Part shown: one piece after another, positions 18,125 through 28,245 of the stretch | How positions within the stretch are numbered: the stretch's first letter is position 1 | How the letters are laid out: each line of letters opens with the position of its first letter | Origin: a bacterium | Lineage (GTDB): Bacteria; Bacteroidota; Bacteroidia; Cytophagales; Cyclobacteriaceae | NCBI GenBank assembly: GCA_024743255.1 | Contig: JANSWY010000015.1 | Span: 1 to 64,000, forward strand | DNA: 64,000 bases | Direction: 5' to 3' | Notes under the pieces: generated by a model | The model's input: only the letters and a program-made list of their open reading frames with translations | Told to the model about the DNA's origin: nothing | Database searches by the model: none | Position numbers and translations under genes: made by a program

Positions 18125-21100
18125 ATGAGGAGAGTTTTTTTACTATTAGTGGTTGTTTTTGTTGCCTTTTCGGTAAGGGCACAGGAGCGATCTATTTCGG
18201 GTAAAATCACCGATGATTCAGGTGAGAGCGTACCCGGAGCTAACGTTTTACTGAAAGGTACCAACAATGGTACAGTAACAGATGTCGACGGTAACTTCAA
18301 AATGACCGTTCCAAACGACAATGCTGTTTTAGTGATTTCCTTTATTGGTCTTAAAACTGTTGAAGTGGAAGTAGGTGCACGTTCGGTTATCGATGTGCAA
18401 ATGCAAGCAGACGTTGAGCAATTAAGTGAAGTTGTAGTAACTGCCCTTGGTGTGTCCAGAGAAAAAAGTTCTTTGGGTTACTCCGTACAAGAGGTAGGGG
18501 GAGACCAACTTAACATGGTAAATGAGAACAACGTTGTAAGTTCTCTTACTGGTAAAGTTGCAGGTGTTCAGGTTATTGGAACATCAGGTGCTAATCTTGG
18601 TGGTTCAACCAAAATTAGATTAAGAGGTATTACTTCTTTAGGAGAAAGCAGCCCATTATTCGTAGTGGATGGTACTCCAATCTCAAATGATGCTTTCGGT
18701 CCTACTGGTAGAACTCACTACAGTGGAGCAAGAGATTATGGAAACCTTGCGTCTGACATCAATCCAAACGATATCGAATCAGTATCTGTATTGAAAGGTC
18801 CATCTGCAGCAGCTCTTTACGGACAAAGAGGTGCTAACGGTGTAATCCTTATCACTACAAAGAAAGGTTCTAAGAAATCTGGAATCGGTGTTGATATCAG
18901 CCACTCTACAACTTTTGATAGAGTTTATGTACTTCCTGAGTATCAGGATGAGTACGCTGGTGGATATACTCAGGATATTTCTACTTTCTCTTATGATCCT
19001 GCACAACACCCAGCAAGTTGGGCTTCATTTGACGGACATAATGTATTGAACTATGCAGCTGATGAAAGCTGGGGACCTAGAATTGATGGTACTCCTGTTA
19101 GACATTGGGATAGCTGGTTCCCAGGTGATGAGTTTGGTCAGTTAAGACCTTTGGAAGCTAATCCTGATAACGTTAAGGATTTCTTCGAGACTGGTTTATC
19201 AGTTAATAACAACATTTCATTAACTGGTGGTGGAGATAAGTCTACTTTCAGACTTTCTATTGGTGCACTAAACCAAGGTGGTGTTCTTCCTAACAGTGAG
19301 TTAGAGAAATATACTGCTGGATTCAACGGATCTTTAGAGCTTTCTGAGAAATTGACTGCTTCTGCAAGCATCAACTATGCGAATACTCAAGGTAAAGGTC
19401 GTCCTGCACTAGGTTATGGAACTGGTCCTGTAAGTTCAATGAACCAGTGGTTCCAGAGACAGCTTGACATGGATAGACTTAAAGACTATACAAATGCTGA
19501 CGGAACTCAAAGATTCTGGAATATCAGAAATTCTCACATTGCTGCAGGAGAAACTCCTTCTCAGCCTCAGTACTGGAACAACCCTTACTGGGATCTATTC
19601 GAAAATGTTGCTACTGATAACAGGGATAGAATTTACGGTAACGTTGCTTTAAGCTACCAATTAATGGACAACCTTAAAGTGACTGGTTTCTTAAGAAACG
19701 ACCAGTATACTTTGAGAATTGAAGAAATCGAAGCTTCTGGAGGATTGAATCTTGATTCTTACTCTTACAGCTTAGTAAACGGAAGAGAGAATAACTATGA
19801 AATGTTAGTTGAGCATCAATTGAAATTCGGTGACTTCTCTTTAAATAGTAATCTAGGTGGTAACATCAGAAAGAACTATTACACAAGATCTGATCAGGAA
19901 ACTAATGGTGGTCTTTCTGTTGCTGGATACTATGATATCGCAGCTTCTATCGATAGACCTACTAACGATACAAGAAGAACTGAAAAAGAAGTTAGAAGTT
20001 TCTACTTGAGCACAAGCTTAGGTTACAAAGACTTCTTGTACTTAGATCTTACTGGAAGACAAGACTGGTCTTCATCTTTACCTGCTAATAACAATGGATA
20101 CTTCTATCCATCAGCTTCACTTAGTTTAGTATTCTCTGAGCTTGTTGATGCTGACTTCTTAAGCTTTGGTAAAATTAGAGCTAGTGCTGCACAGGTTGGT
20201 TCTGATGTTGATCCTTACAATATCTTCACAACTTACTCTGTAGGTAACCCTTACGGTGGTAACGCAGTATTGACTGTAAATGACAAGCTTTTCAATCAGG
20301 ACTTGAGACCTCAGTTATCTAATAACGTTGAGATTGGTGCTGACTTAAGATTCTTGCAAAACAGAATTGGAGTTGACTTCACTTACTACAAAAACAATGT
20401 TGAAGATCAAATTCTTGAGTTAACTGTTCCTGGAGCAAGTGGATATAGCACTGCAATTGTTAATGCTGGTGAGATTGAGTCTTCTGGAGTTGAATTAATG
20501 TTAACAGGTAGCCCTGTGAAGAATGCAAACTTCAACTGGGATGTTAACTTGAACTTTGCAAGAAACAGATCTCAGGTGATTTCACTTTCTGAAGGACTTG
20601 ATAACAGAGAGCTTCAATTAGCACTTTCTGACAGATGGGGTGGTTTAAGAGTAAACGCTAGAGTTGGAGAAGATATGTTCTCTTTAACAGGTGGTGGATT
20701 TGCTACATTCCAGGCTGAAGATGCTGAAGGTAACCCAATCGATCACGAAAACAATGGAATGAGAATTGTTGACGAAGATGGATACTATCAATATGAGGCT
20801 AACAAAGATCTAGGAACTCTACTTCCTGATTTCACTGGTGGTCTTAGAAATACTTTCTCGTATAAAAACCTTTCTTTAAGTGTATTTATCGATTTCCAAA
20901 AAGGTGGAAAGTTCCACTCTATCACAAGAATGTTCAACGCTTACTCTGGTCTAGGTGCTGAGACTGTTGGAAACAACGATCTAGGTAACCCTGTAAGGGA
21001 CCCTATCGCTGACGGTGGTGGAATCAGAGTTGATGGTGTTGATGCAAATGGTAACGCTTCTACTCACTATGTTGAGGCTCAGAGTTACTACTCTAACCTA

Positions 21101-21376
21101 TTCGGTATCAACGAAAACTGGTTATATGATGCTAGCTACATTAAGCTTAGAGAATTAAGATTAGGTTACAACTTACCTAGCTCATTGATTTCTAAGACTC
21201 CATTCAACAGAATTAGTGTTGCAGTTATCGGTAAAAACCTTTGGTTGATGCATTCTAACGTTGATGGTATTGATCCTTCTGAGATTGGTGAAGGAGCTGC
21301 TGGATTCTCTGCTGTTGAAGGTGGTGTTCTTCCAGGTGTGAGATCAATCGGATTTAACGTGAATTTGGGACTTTAA
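18125..21376 (+). CDS. SusC/RagA-family TonB-dependent outer-membrane transporter
   Basis: The 1083-residue outer-membrane receptor has a signal peptide (about 1-19, ending VRAQ), a carboxypeptidase-regulatory-like domain (about 24-95), and a TonB-dependent plug carrying SVLKGPSAAALYGQRGANGVIL (about 222-243; split here at its core LKGPSAAALYG). A large beta barrel follows and ends with an aromatic/hydrophobic last strand (GFNVNLGL). It imports bulky ligands together with the SusD-like lipoprotein encoded 12 nt downstream. No glycosidase, protease or sensor gene is adjacent, so the substrate cannot be inferred. Its codon use is strongly biased toward a few T-ending codons compared with the second SusC, which suggests high expression. 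Confidence 0.96.
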   Translation: MRRVFLLLVVVFVAFSVRAQERSISGKITDDSGESVPGANVLLKGTNNGTVTDVDGNFKMTVPNDNAVLVISFIGLKTVEVEVGARSVIDVQMQADVEQLSEVVVTALGVSREKSSLGYSVQEVGGDQLNMVNENNVVSSLTGKVAGVQVIGTSGANLGGSTKIRLRGITSLGESSPLFVVDGTPISNDAFGPTGRTHYSGARDYGNLASDINPNDIESVSVLKGPSAAALYGQRGANGVILITTKKGSKKSGIGVDISHSTTFDRVYVLPEYQDEYAGGYTQDISTFSYDPAQHPASWASFDGHNVLNYAADESWGPRIDGTPVRHWDSWFPGDEFGQLRPLEANPDNVKDFFETGLSVNNNISLTGGGDKSTFRLSIGALNQGGVLPNSELEKYTAGFNGSLELSEKLTASASINYANTQGKGRPALGYGTGPVSSMNQWFQRQLDMDRLKDYTNADGTQRFWNIRNSHIAAGETPSQPQYWNNPYWDLFENVATDNRDRIYGNVALSYQLMDNLKVTGFLRNDQYTLRIEEIEASGGLNLDSYSYSLVNGRENNYEMLVEHQLKFGDFSLNSNLGGNIRKNYYTRSDQETNGGLSVAGYYDIAASIDRPTNDTRRTEKEVRSFYLSTSLGYKDFLYLDLTGRQDWSSSLPANNNGYFYPSASLSLVFSELVDADFLSFGKIRASAAQVGSDVDPYNIFTTYSVGNPYGGNAVLTVNDKLFNQDLRPQLSNNVEIGADLRFLQNRIGVDFTYYKNNVEDQILELTVPGASGYSTAIVNAGEIESSGVELMLTGSPVKNANFNWDVNLNFARNRSQVISLSEGLDNRELQLALSDRWGGLRVNARVGEDMFSLTGGGFATFQAEDAEGNPIDHENNGMRIVDEDGYYQYEANKDLGTLLPDFTGGLRNTFSYKNLSLSVFIDFQKGGKFHSITRMFNAYSGLGAETVGNNDLGNPVRDPIADGGGIRVDGVDANGNASTHYVEAQSYYSNLFGINENWLYDASYIKLRELRLGYNLPSSLISKTPFNRISVAVIGKNLWLMHSNVDGIDPSEIGEGAAGFSAVEGGVLPGVRSIGFNVNLGL

Positions 21377-21388
21377 TCTTAGAGAAAA

Positions 21389-22828
21389 ATGAAATTGAAA
21401 AATATATTTTCGCTACTACTAGTAGTGGCATTCGCAGCTACATCTTGCGACGATTTTGAAGATCTGAATGTAGATCCAAATGAACCTTCATCTGCGCCTA
21501 ACTCAACTTTATTAACAGGTGTATTTACAGGGTCTGATGATGAAGTAGGAATTGATGACCTTTTAGGAGCTAATATTCCAGTACTTTATGTACAGCATCT
21601 TTCTGAAACTCAGTATACTGAGAGTTCTAGATATAATACGGTTCAATTCAATTTTAACGGATGGTACACTGGACCACTTGTTACTTTGAATCAAATTATT
21701 GAATCAAATACAAATGAAGCTACTTCAGCAGCTGCGGCTGCTTATGGGAGCAACAACAACCAAATTGCTGTTGCAAGAATCCTAAGAGCTTACATTTTCC
21801 ACGTATTAACTGACAGATGGGGAGCGCTTCCTTACTCTGAGGCTCTTCAGGGAGCTACAGATTTTAGCCCTGCTTACGATTCTCAAGAAGATATCTATAC
21901 TAATCTTCTTACAGAATTGAACGAAGCTACTGCTCAAATGGACGGTGGTGCTGGACCTGCTGGCGACATTTTGTTCAGTGGTAACATGGCAAGCTGGGCT
22001 CAGTTTGCAAATACATTAAGAGCTACTATCGCAATGAGAATGTCAGGTGTTGCTGCTACAACAGCAAGAGCTGAATTCGAAGATGCAGTTTCTGATGGAT
22101 TGATTACTTCTGATGTAATGTATGCTTTCCTTGCGGAAACAAATCACCAAAACCCTTGGTACGGTAGATTTATCACAAGAACTGATTATGCTATCAGTGA
22201 GACTCTTGTTGATTACATGGCTGCTGTTAATGACCCAAGACTTCCTGCATTTGCTGAGCCAGCGTTAGAAACTGGTACTTATGTAGGTATGCCATACGGT
22301 ATTATCGACGCTGGGGACATTACTAACAGTGCTGTTTCTTTCATCACTAGTGACATCATTAGCACTCAAGACGCTCCTTTAGCAATCTTCACTGTAGCTC
22401 AAACTGAGTTTATGTTAGCAGAAGCTGCTCTTAACGGATGGAATGTTTCTGGAACTGCTCAATCTCACTATGAAGCTGCAATTCAGGCTTCTATGGAGCA
22501 GTGGGGAGTTTATGATGCTGCTGCATATGCTGCTTACATTGCAGATCCGGGAGTTGCTTACAATGCTGCAAATGCAATGCAACTTATCGGTGAGCAAAAG
22601 TGGGTTGCTCTTTACCTACAAGGTTATGAAGCATGGTCTGAGTGGAGAAGAACTGGTTACCCAGCTTTAACTCCTGCTCCAGATGCTGTTAACAATAGTG
22701 GTGAGATCCCAGTAAGACAAGGTTACCCAAGTTCAGAAGCTGACTTAAATTCTGATAATTATGAGGCAGCTGTTCAAATGAATGGAGCTGATGGCCTTGA
22801 CACCAGATTATGGTGGGATATGAACTAA
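21389..22828 (+). CDS. SusD/RagB-family surface lipoprotein
   Basis: The 479-residue partner of the preceding SusC is predicted to form the surface lid that captures ligand. It has a lipoprotein signal (ATSC, Cys20) followed by the acidic DDFEDLNVDPN segment, typical of SusD-like proteins near the lipid anchor. TPR-like helices are suggested by segments such as RILRAYIFHVLTDRWGALPY, and the C-terminal half holds EQKWVALYLQGYEAWSEWRR, a SusD hallmark. The gene shares the same highly biased codon use as its SusC and is closed by a terminator. The ligand is unknown. Confidence 0.95.
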   Translation: MKLKNIFSLLLVVAFAATSCDDFEDLNVDPNEPSSAPNSTLLTGVFTGSDDEVGIDDLLGANIPVLYVQHLSETQYTESSRYNTVQFNFNGWYTGPLVTLNQIIESNTNEATSAAAAAYGSNNNQIAVARILRAYIFHVLTDRWGALPYSEALQGATDFSPAYDSQEDIYTNLLTELNEATAQMDGGAGPAGDILFSGNMASWAQFANTLRATIAMRMSGVAATTARAEFEDAVSDGLITSDVMYAFLAETNHQNPWYGRFITRTDYAISETLVDYMAAVNDPRLPAFAEPALETGTYVGMPYGIIDAGDITNSAVSFITSDIISTQDAPLAIFTVAQTEFMLAEAALNGWNVSGTAQSHYEAAIQASMEQWGVYDAAAYAAYIADPGVAYNAANAMQLIGEQKWVALYLQGYEAWSEWRRTGYPALTPAPDAVNNSGEIPVRQGYPSSEADLNSDNYEAAVQMNGADGLDTRLWWDMN

Positions 22829-22862
22829 TATGAAATAATAGTAGAATTATAAAAGTGAAAAG

Positions 22863-22892
22863 ACCAGGTGATGTTTGACACCTGGTTTTTTT
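22863..22892 (+). terminator. Rho-independent terminator of the first SusCD pair
   Basis: An 8-bp perfect stem (ACCAGGTG 22863-22870 with CACCTGGT 22879-22886) and a seven-T run lie 34 nt after the SusD stop, and overlap by 2 nt the stop of the convergent DUF3179 gene. Confidence 0.92.
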
Positions 22893-24003
22893 ATTGCTCA
22901 AAATGTTCGTAACGGTATACTTTTACCGATCCATTAACCTCGATTCCAAGCACAATTTCTTTATACGGCAGCCTCATGTCATAAAATGTTAATGGATAAG
23001 AGATGCGGTCCTGGTTCTCTCTGTAATCACCATAAGGGTATTGTGAATAGTCCTGATCAAATCCAGTCTCAAAAGAGAGGATTGTTGCATCTTCAATAAC
23101 CAGAGATTTTGCGGTTTCCCAATTAGTCTCAACAATATTGGTTCGGTCAAATGAAGCTCCCATTAACTCACCATGAATTCCCTTATTTAAAATTTGAGAC
23201 CAGTACGTTTCAGTTTCCTGATCGTACATCACAAGATTGTTATTGTATAGCAATCCAGAAACCCCGAAGCGTTCACTAGTGACACGGTCAATGAAACTTG
23301 TTGCTGTAAGCGGGCAGTGAGAAACAGTGAATGTTGTGTTTCCTACAGTGTGATTGACTATTTCATGCCAGTTAAGGACATTGATTGGGTAGATGTAAAT
23401 TTCGTCATTAATCTTATTCAAAATAACTAAGTCCTCATCAGATAGATCAATGTTGTCAATTAGGTCTTTTTTGCTAAATGATTGAAAAGTGGGATTGTCT
23501 AAAGACCTGATGGCATCTTTAAAGGTGCTTCTGAAAACCATCTCAGGGTTCACTAGCCATTCGGGATCTTCACCGTCAGATGGCAAAATTGATTTTGAGT
23601 CTTCATTAAAAAGTGTGACTTCAGCATACATGCTTGATAAAGAAAACCAAAAGCCTTTTACTGCATGCAAAGGAATCAGTGACTCTCCAGATCTTGGTCC
23701 CGAAATCGCATTACCGAAGATATCCCACTCTGTACCTTCCTGATCAACCAGAACTACTGGGAATTTGCTTATGACCATCTCAAAATCTAATAGAGTACCA
23801 TCCTGCAATCTTCTGTTGAATGCAATGAGTATGTCTCTTCGTTCATCTCCATAAATAATAACGGATGTGCTATTAATTTCATCTTCGATTATTCCAGCAC
23901 TACTAATGACATTGTTGATAGGAGCTGACGGAGTTTCATCTTCATGTGAGCAGCTGAAGAATAATGGCAATGATAGAATTAATATGAAAGTTGAATATTT
24001 CAT
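22891..24003 (-). CDS. DUF3179 domain lipoprotein
   Basis: The 370-residue protein has a lipoprotein signal (FFSC, Cys18). Its second half matches DUF3179: WHEIVNHTVG, then SHCPLTATSFIDR, FGVSGLLYNNNLVMYD and YWSQILNKGIHGE. The conserved Cys of SHCPLT is retained. The domain function is not established; the Cys and conserved His could suit metal or redox chemistry, which is speculation. It overlaps by 4 nt (ATGA type) with the beta-barrel gene upstream, so the two are translationally coupled and probably act together in the envelope. Confidence 0.9.
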   Translation of the reverse strand: MKYSTFILILSLPLFFSCSHEDETPSAPINNVISSAGIIEDEINSTSVIIYGDERRDILIAFNRRLQDGTLLDFEMVISKFPVVLVDQEGTEWDIFGNAISGPRSGESLIPLHAVKGFWFSLSSMYAEVTLFNEDSKSILPSDGEDPEWLVNPEMVFRSTFKDAIRSLDNPTFQSFSKKDLIDNIDLSDEDLVILNKINDEIYIYPINVLNWHEIVNHTVGNTTFTVSHCPLTATSFIDRVTSERFGVSGLLYNNNLVMYDQETETYWSQILNKGIHGELMGASFDRTNIVETNWETAKSLVIEDATILSFETGFDQDYSQYPYGDYRENQDRISYPLTFYDMRLPYKEIVLGIEVNGSVKVYRYEHFEQ

Positions 24004-24929
24004 AAAGTATATCTGAGGCTAAGAATTAAACGATGAGTTGTTGTGAGCTGGAAGCCATTTAATGACCTGTATATAGGAATGTTTTCATTCACACTTATTG
24101 CCAGCTTTTTTGTGATGTCTGCACCAATACCTGGAGTCAAACTAAGCCAAAAACCACCGGTGTTATTATTAAGATTTGAGTTTATTTCATCTTCATCAGC
24201 GACCCTTCCCCTTAGACCAAACGATGGTGTGAAAATCAATCCGCCGATCAGGAATTGGTCGTAGTATGTTGTGAAAAACTGCCAACTATTTCCAAATTTA
24301 TATGAGCTAAAACTAGCGAAACTTGAAGATTCAGTATTGAATTGCCTAAATACTGAACCATCAACTTTAGCCTGCTTTCTTATGGCGAGTTGATGGTTAA
24401 ACGAAGCAAATAAAATATAGTCAGTAGAGCCAGTTCCTGGCTGAAGTGTTGGTGGCAACACAAAGCCATCTGACCCTTCAATTTTGGTTTTGCCATTTCC
24501 CAATTTAATACCACCTCCAAGGCCAATATTTGTACTATTAGTATTGATAATCGAGTATGATCCAGTAATCATTAAATCGCCTAAACCTGAGCTTTGATAT
24601 CGTTGTTCACCACTAAAAGCGGTGACTTCTTCATTGAGCCAAACATAGGGTGTTAATGCTGATATTGTGAAATTTTTAAACAACCCATAGCTAACTTGTA
24701 GCATTACTGTATGAGTGCTTCTAAAATTTATGTTATTATCAAGTCTTTCTCCATTTTGAATTAGATCATCGAGGGAATTTAGATCGTATCTCAATTCTAG
24801 TTGAAGGCTTTTGGATTCAACGTTGTTAACGGACAAACTTCCAGTGAATGGAATACCTCCAGTACAACAGGATTGTGAATAGCAGTAATGTATCGACACA
24901 GTAAGTGCCAACATTAAAAAATTCCTCAT
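24000..24929 (-). CDS. Outer-membrane beta-barrel protein (transporter-like)
   Basis: The internal Met at 24929 is used because it yields a clean Sec signal (MRNFLMLALTVSIHYCYSQ); 12 upstream codons do not. The mature 309-residue protein begins SCCTGGIPFTGS with a Cys-Cys pair and then shows alternating beta strands rich in Gly, Ser and aromatics up to the end LILSLRYTL, as expected for a barrel. It resembles the proteins annotated as MetA-pathway or transporter family, but I can name no substrate. It is the first gene of a two-gene unit with the DUF3179 lipoprotein and divergent from the second SusC. Confidence 0.8.
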   Translation of the reverse strand: MRNFLMLALTVSIHYCYSQSCCTGGIPFTGSLSVNNVESKSLQLELRYDLNSLDDLIQNGERLDNNINFRSTHTVMLQVSYGLFKNFTISALTPYVWLNEEVTAFSGEQRYQSSGLGDLMITGSYSIINTNSTNIGLGGGIKLGNGKTKIEGSDGFVLPPTLQPGTGSTDYILFASFNHQLAIRKQAKVDGSVFRQFNTESSSFASFSSYKFGNSWQFFTTYYDQFLIGGLIFTPSFGLRGRVADEDEINSNLNNNTGGFWLSLTPGIGADITKKLAISVNENIPIYRSLNGFQLTTTHRLILSLRYTL

Positions 24930-25062
24930 AATAATCAAATGAAGAGATAATTCTCCAGAGCTCAAAATTGAAGTGGTCCTCAGATAGACAATCCTATTAA
25001 ATTATCCTTAAAAACTATTGCATATAACCGTTTCTAAGGCAATTCACCAATGTTTAGAAATT

Positions 25063-25092
25063 TTTGGTAATTATTGATTAATTAGTAATTTG
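25063..25092 (+). promoter_or_regulatory. Promoter of the second SusCD pair
   Basis: TTTG (25063-25066), 19 nt, then TAATTTG (25086-25092), which is the -7 consensus with one rather than two free positions. It lies 18 nt before the ATG at 25111. This supports the ATG as the start rather than an in-frame TTG at 25090, which lies inside the element. Confidence 0.6.
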
Positions 25093-25110
25093 AGTTATAA
25101 TTCAAACACT

Positions 25111-28100
25111 ATGACCAAATACCTAGCCAGTGTCCTAATCCTATTTTTTTTAGGATTTTCAGCTTACGCTCAACGCACAATTTCAGGAGTAGTTAAAGGA
25201 GAAAATGATGTAATAGGCCTTGAAGGAGTCAGCGTCCAATTGAATGGTCAAACCATTGGGACGACAGACTTTGAAGGAGCATTTCAAGTGAATGTTCCAG
25301 AAGGCAATGTTACTCTGCTGTTTGTCCTGGATGGATATCAACCATTCTCATTTGACGTCACTTCTAATTCAAACATTCAAATCACTTTATCTAAGTCTGT
25401 AGGAGGGGGCACTTCGGATAACGTTCTTTCTGTGGGATACGGAACTCAATCCAAAGATGAATCTACCGGAAGTATTGCTTCCATTGAAAGTGAAGGATTG
25501 AGTGCTCAACCGGTTGTTTCATTGGAACAAGCTAATCAGGGTAGAGCTTCAGGAGTTTTAGTCCAGAATACTGGTGGTGAGCTTGGAGCGGGGGCAAGTG
25601 TTAGGATTAGAGGGGGATCTTCCCTTACTTCAAGTAACCAACCACTTTTCGTAGTTGATGGTGTTCCATTGACATCTGGAAGTCAATCAGATATTAATCC
25701 AAATAATATCAAATCTATAGAAGTACTAAAAGATGCTTCAGCCACTTCTATTTATGGAGCTCGGGCAGCTAACGGAGTAATACTTATTACTACCAAGTCT
25801 GGTGCAAGCGGTAAAATGAAGGTGGAAATTGATTACCAATTTGGGGTAAGTGAAACTCCAAAAAGACTTGAGCTTTATGATTCAGATGATTTCTCAGCTC
25901 AGGCCCTTGAAAGATTGTTAAGAGAAAATCTAAATGATGGATTCATCAGGTTTTTCTTAAGTCTTGAAGGAGTGGATCTGGATGTTATTGATAATGTCTT
26001 AATCTCGATCAGCGATGAAAACCTAAGAAGTTGGTCGGAAGATCGTGTGATTACTTCAAACAATGGCTCTACAATTCCATTTGACAATACTGGGAGCGCC
26101 CTATTAGATGCACTTTTTAACGCATATGACCTGGTAGATGGTCAATTCATTTATGAGACCGATTGGCAGGATCAGGTTTTTAGAAGTGGAATATCTCACA
26201 GGGCAAATCTGGGAATTTCTGGAGGTACTGATGGATTCAATTATTTCGCAGGTGTCTCTTATTTTGATCAGGAGGGAATTGTAATTGGGAATGATTTTAA
26301 TAGACTTAATGCTCAGGTAAATCTTGGAGCCGATTTGTCTGATAAATTGAAATTGACTCTGGCATTAACCGGCGCAACAAGTAAAAACAACAGACTAAAT
26401 GACGGTTTTGACCTGGGACACCCACTAAAAGTACTGACCTTGCCACCGGGTGACGAGCCAGACCCTAATAATAGTTTTGATCTTAAAGTATCAGAAAAAG
26501 ACTTCTTCTATAATCCACAAACTGAAATAGAATTTTCTGAATTTCTGGAAGAGAGAAACCTGGTCATTGGAAACCTTGGGACTCAATATCAAATCTCTGA
26601 TAAACTAAAAGCAAATGTTGATTTTGGTTTTGATATCTTGGATGAAAGAGTTGAAAGAAGGCAAGGGCCTGAAACCTTGGATGGAGTACCTAATGGTAGA
26701 TCGAGATTGACCGAAGTTTCTGTACTTAACTACCTGGTTAATGGTTACCTTGAATACAGTACTGATTTAGATCGCTCAAAACTTCAGGTGCTAGTCGGTA
26801 GTTCTTACCAGAATTCTGAGACTTCAGTCGATTTTAGATTGGCAAGAGTAAATTCAATTTCTGATTTGGAGGCACTAGGTACGGATAGCCCAGAATTATT
26901 AAATAACGCTGTACCAGGATCTGCAAATGCTTTATTATCTGCTTTCTCAAGAATCAATTATAATATTGACGAGAAATACCTATTCCAATTCAGCTCAAGG
27001 ATAGATGGCTCTTCCAGGTTTTCTGAATCTAACAGATATGGGTTCTTCCCTGCAGCTTCATTTGGATGGAACCTAAGTAATGAAGGATTTCTTGCTAACA
27101 ATGGATTTATAGACCAATTAAAGTTTAAAGCTAGTTACGGAATCATTGGAAATACTCCGGATGACGATTTTTTGTATCAGGCTAATTTGTTTCAGGTGAA
27201 ATATGGAGATCAGGTTGGTTTCAGGTTTGATAATGTAGCCAACAAAGATCTAAAATGGGAATCCACTGCTCAATTAGATGTGGGATTGGATTTTGCGATT
27301 TTGGATAATAGAATTGGGGGTTCAATTGGATGGTACCAAAAAGAAACTTCTGATTTACTTTTCCCAAGGCCTATTACACCAACAAGTGGATTCAGTACTG
27401 TGATTGATAATATCGCCACAATGACCAACAAAGGATGGGAATTGACTTTAAGTACCGTGAATTTCCAGAACTCAAAGTTCAGTTGGGTAACTGAATTCAA
27501 CATCACCAACAATACCAATGAAGTAACAGACCTGGGTGGTCAAAATCTAATTATTGGTGTAAATGCCTATTTAGAGGGTCAACCGGCTTCAGTTTTCTAC
27601 ATGCCAAAATATTTAGGAGTTGATCCAAATACCGGAGCATCTCTTTATGACAATGGATTTGGTGGAGAGACCACAGATTATCAGGAAGCTTTCGAAAATG
27701 GTAGAATGGCCGTAGGTAATCCAAACCCGGATTATTTCGGTGGAATCACAAATAGCTTGACTTACGGTAATTTCTCATTGAATTTCATATTCCAATTTGT
27801 TCAGGGAGTTGATATTTATAATCAAACTGGTGAGGAAGTTGCTAACTCTGGTTATCTGGGACTTTCTCAGTTGAAAAGTCAGGTTGATCGATGGTATCAA
27901 CCAGGAGATGTGGATGCGGCGAACCCAGTATTAAATGTAAATAGTGAACTGCCGGAACAATCCAGCAGATGGCTTGAAGATGGCTCCTACATTAGACTAA
28001 ACAATATTTCTCTCTCTTATGAATTCCCAAGTGAGATGATGGACAGAATGCGGTTGTCGGGAATGAATTTGAGTGTAGGAGGACAAAACATTGTAACCTT

Positions 28101-28245
28101 CACAGATTACACAGGGTATGATCCGGATGTGAATTATATAAGCGCAGGATCAGGAACGATAGGACAAAATTTAGTGAGGGGTATCGACAACTTCTCATTG
28201 CCTCAACCAAGAATTATTACAACAACTTTAAAAATTAGATTCTAA
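25111..28245 (+). CDS. Second SusC/RagA-family TonB-dependent outer-membrane transporter
   Basis: The 1044-residue receptor starts at MTKYLASVLILFF, a signal peptide ending AYAQ. Residues 22-95 form a carboxypeptidase-regulatory-like domain. The plug motif VLKDASATSIYGARAANGV (about residue 205-225) and the terminal strand ITTTLKIRF identify the SusC family. The stop codon shares a base with the next gene's start (TAATG), so it is coupled to the SusD partner. Codon use is less biased than in the SusC at 18125. No sugar-degrading enzyme adjoins it directly; a pullulanase lies about 1.8 kb past the pair, which is only a weak hint at an alpha-glucan ligand. Confidence 0.95.
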   Translation: MTKYLASVLILFFLGFSAYAQRTISGVVKGENDVIGLEGVSVQLNGQTIGTTDFEGAFQVNVPEGNVTLLFVLDGYQPFSFDVTSNSNIQITLSKSVGGGTSDNVLSVGYGTQSKDESTGSIASIESEGLSAQPVVSLEQANQGRASGVLVQNTGGELGAGASVRIRGGSSLTSSNQPLFVVDGVPLTSGSQSDINPNNIKSIEVLKDASATSIYGARAANGVILITTKSGASGKMKVEIDYQFGVSETPKRLELYDSDDFSAQALERLLRENLNDGFIRFFLSLEGVDLDVIDNVLISISDENLRSWSEDRVITSNNGSTIPFDNTGSALLDALFNAYDLVDGQFIYETDWQDQVFRSGISHRANLGISGGTDGFNYFAGVSYFDQEGIVIGNDFNRLNAQVNLGADLSDKLKLTLALTGATSKNNRLNDGFDLGHPLKVLTLPPGDEPDPNNSFDLKVSEKDFFYNPQTEIEFSEFLEERNLVIGNLGTQYQISDKLKANVDFGFDILDERVERRQGPETLDGVPNGRSRLTEVSVLNYLVNGYLEYSTDLDRSKLQVLVGSSYQNSETSVDFRLARVNSISDLEALGTDSPELLNNAVPGSANALLSAFSRINYNIDEKYLFQFSSRIDGSSRFSESNRYGFFPAASFGWNLSNEGFLANNGFIDQLKFKASYGIIGNTPDDDFLYQANLFQVKYGDQVGFRFDNVANKDLKWESTAQLDVGLDFAILDNRIGGSIGWYQKETSDLLFPRPITPTSGFSTVIDNIATMTNKGWELTLSTVNFQNSKFSWVTEFNITNNTNEVTDLGGQNLIIGVNAYLEGQPASVFYMPKYLGVDPNTGASLYDNGFGGETTDYQEAFENGRMAVGNPNPDYFGGITNSLTYGNFSLNFIFQFVQGVDIYNQTGEEVANSGYLGLSQLKSQVDRWYQPGDVDAANPVLNVNSELPEQSSRWLEDGSYIRLNNISLSYEFPSEMMDRMRLSGMNLSVGGQNIVTFTDYTGYDPDVNYISAGSGTIGQNLVRGIDNFSLPQPRIITTTLKIRF

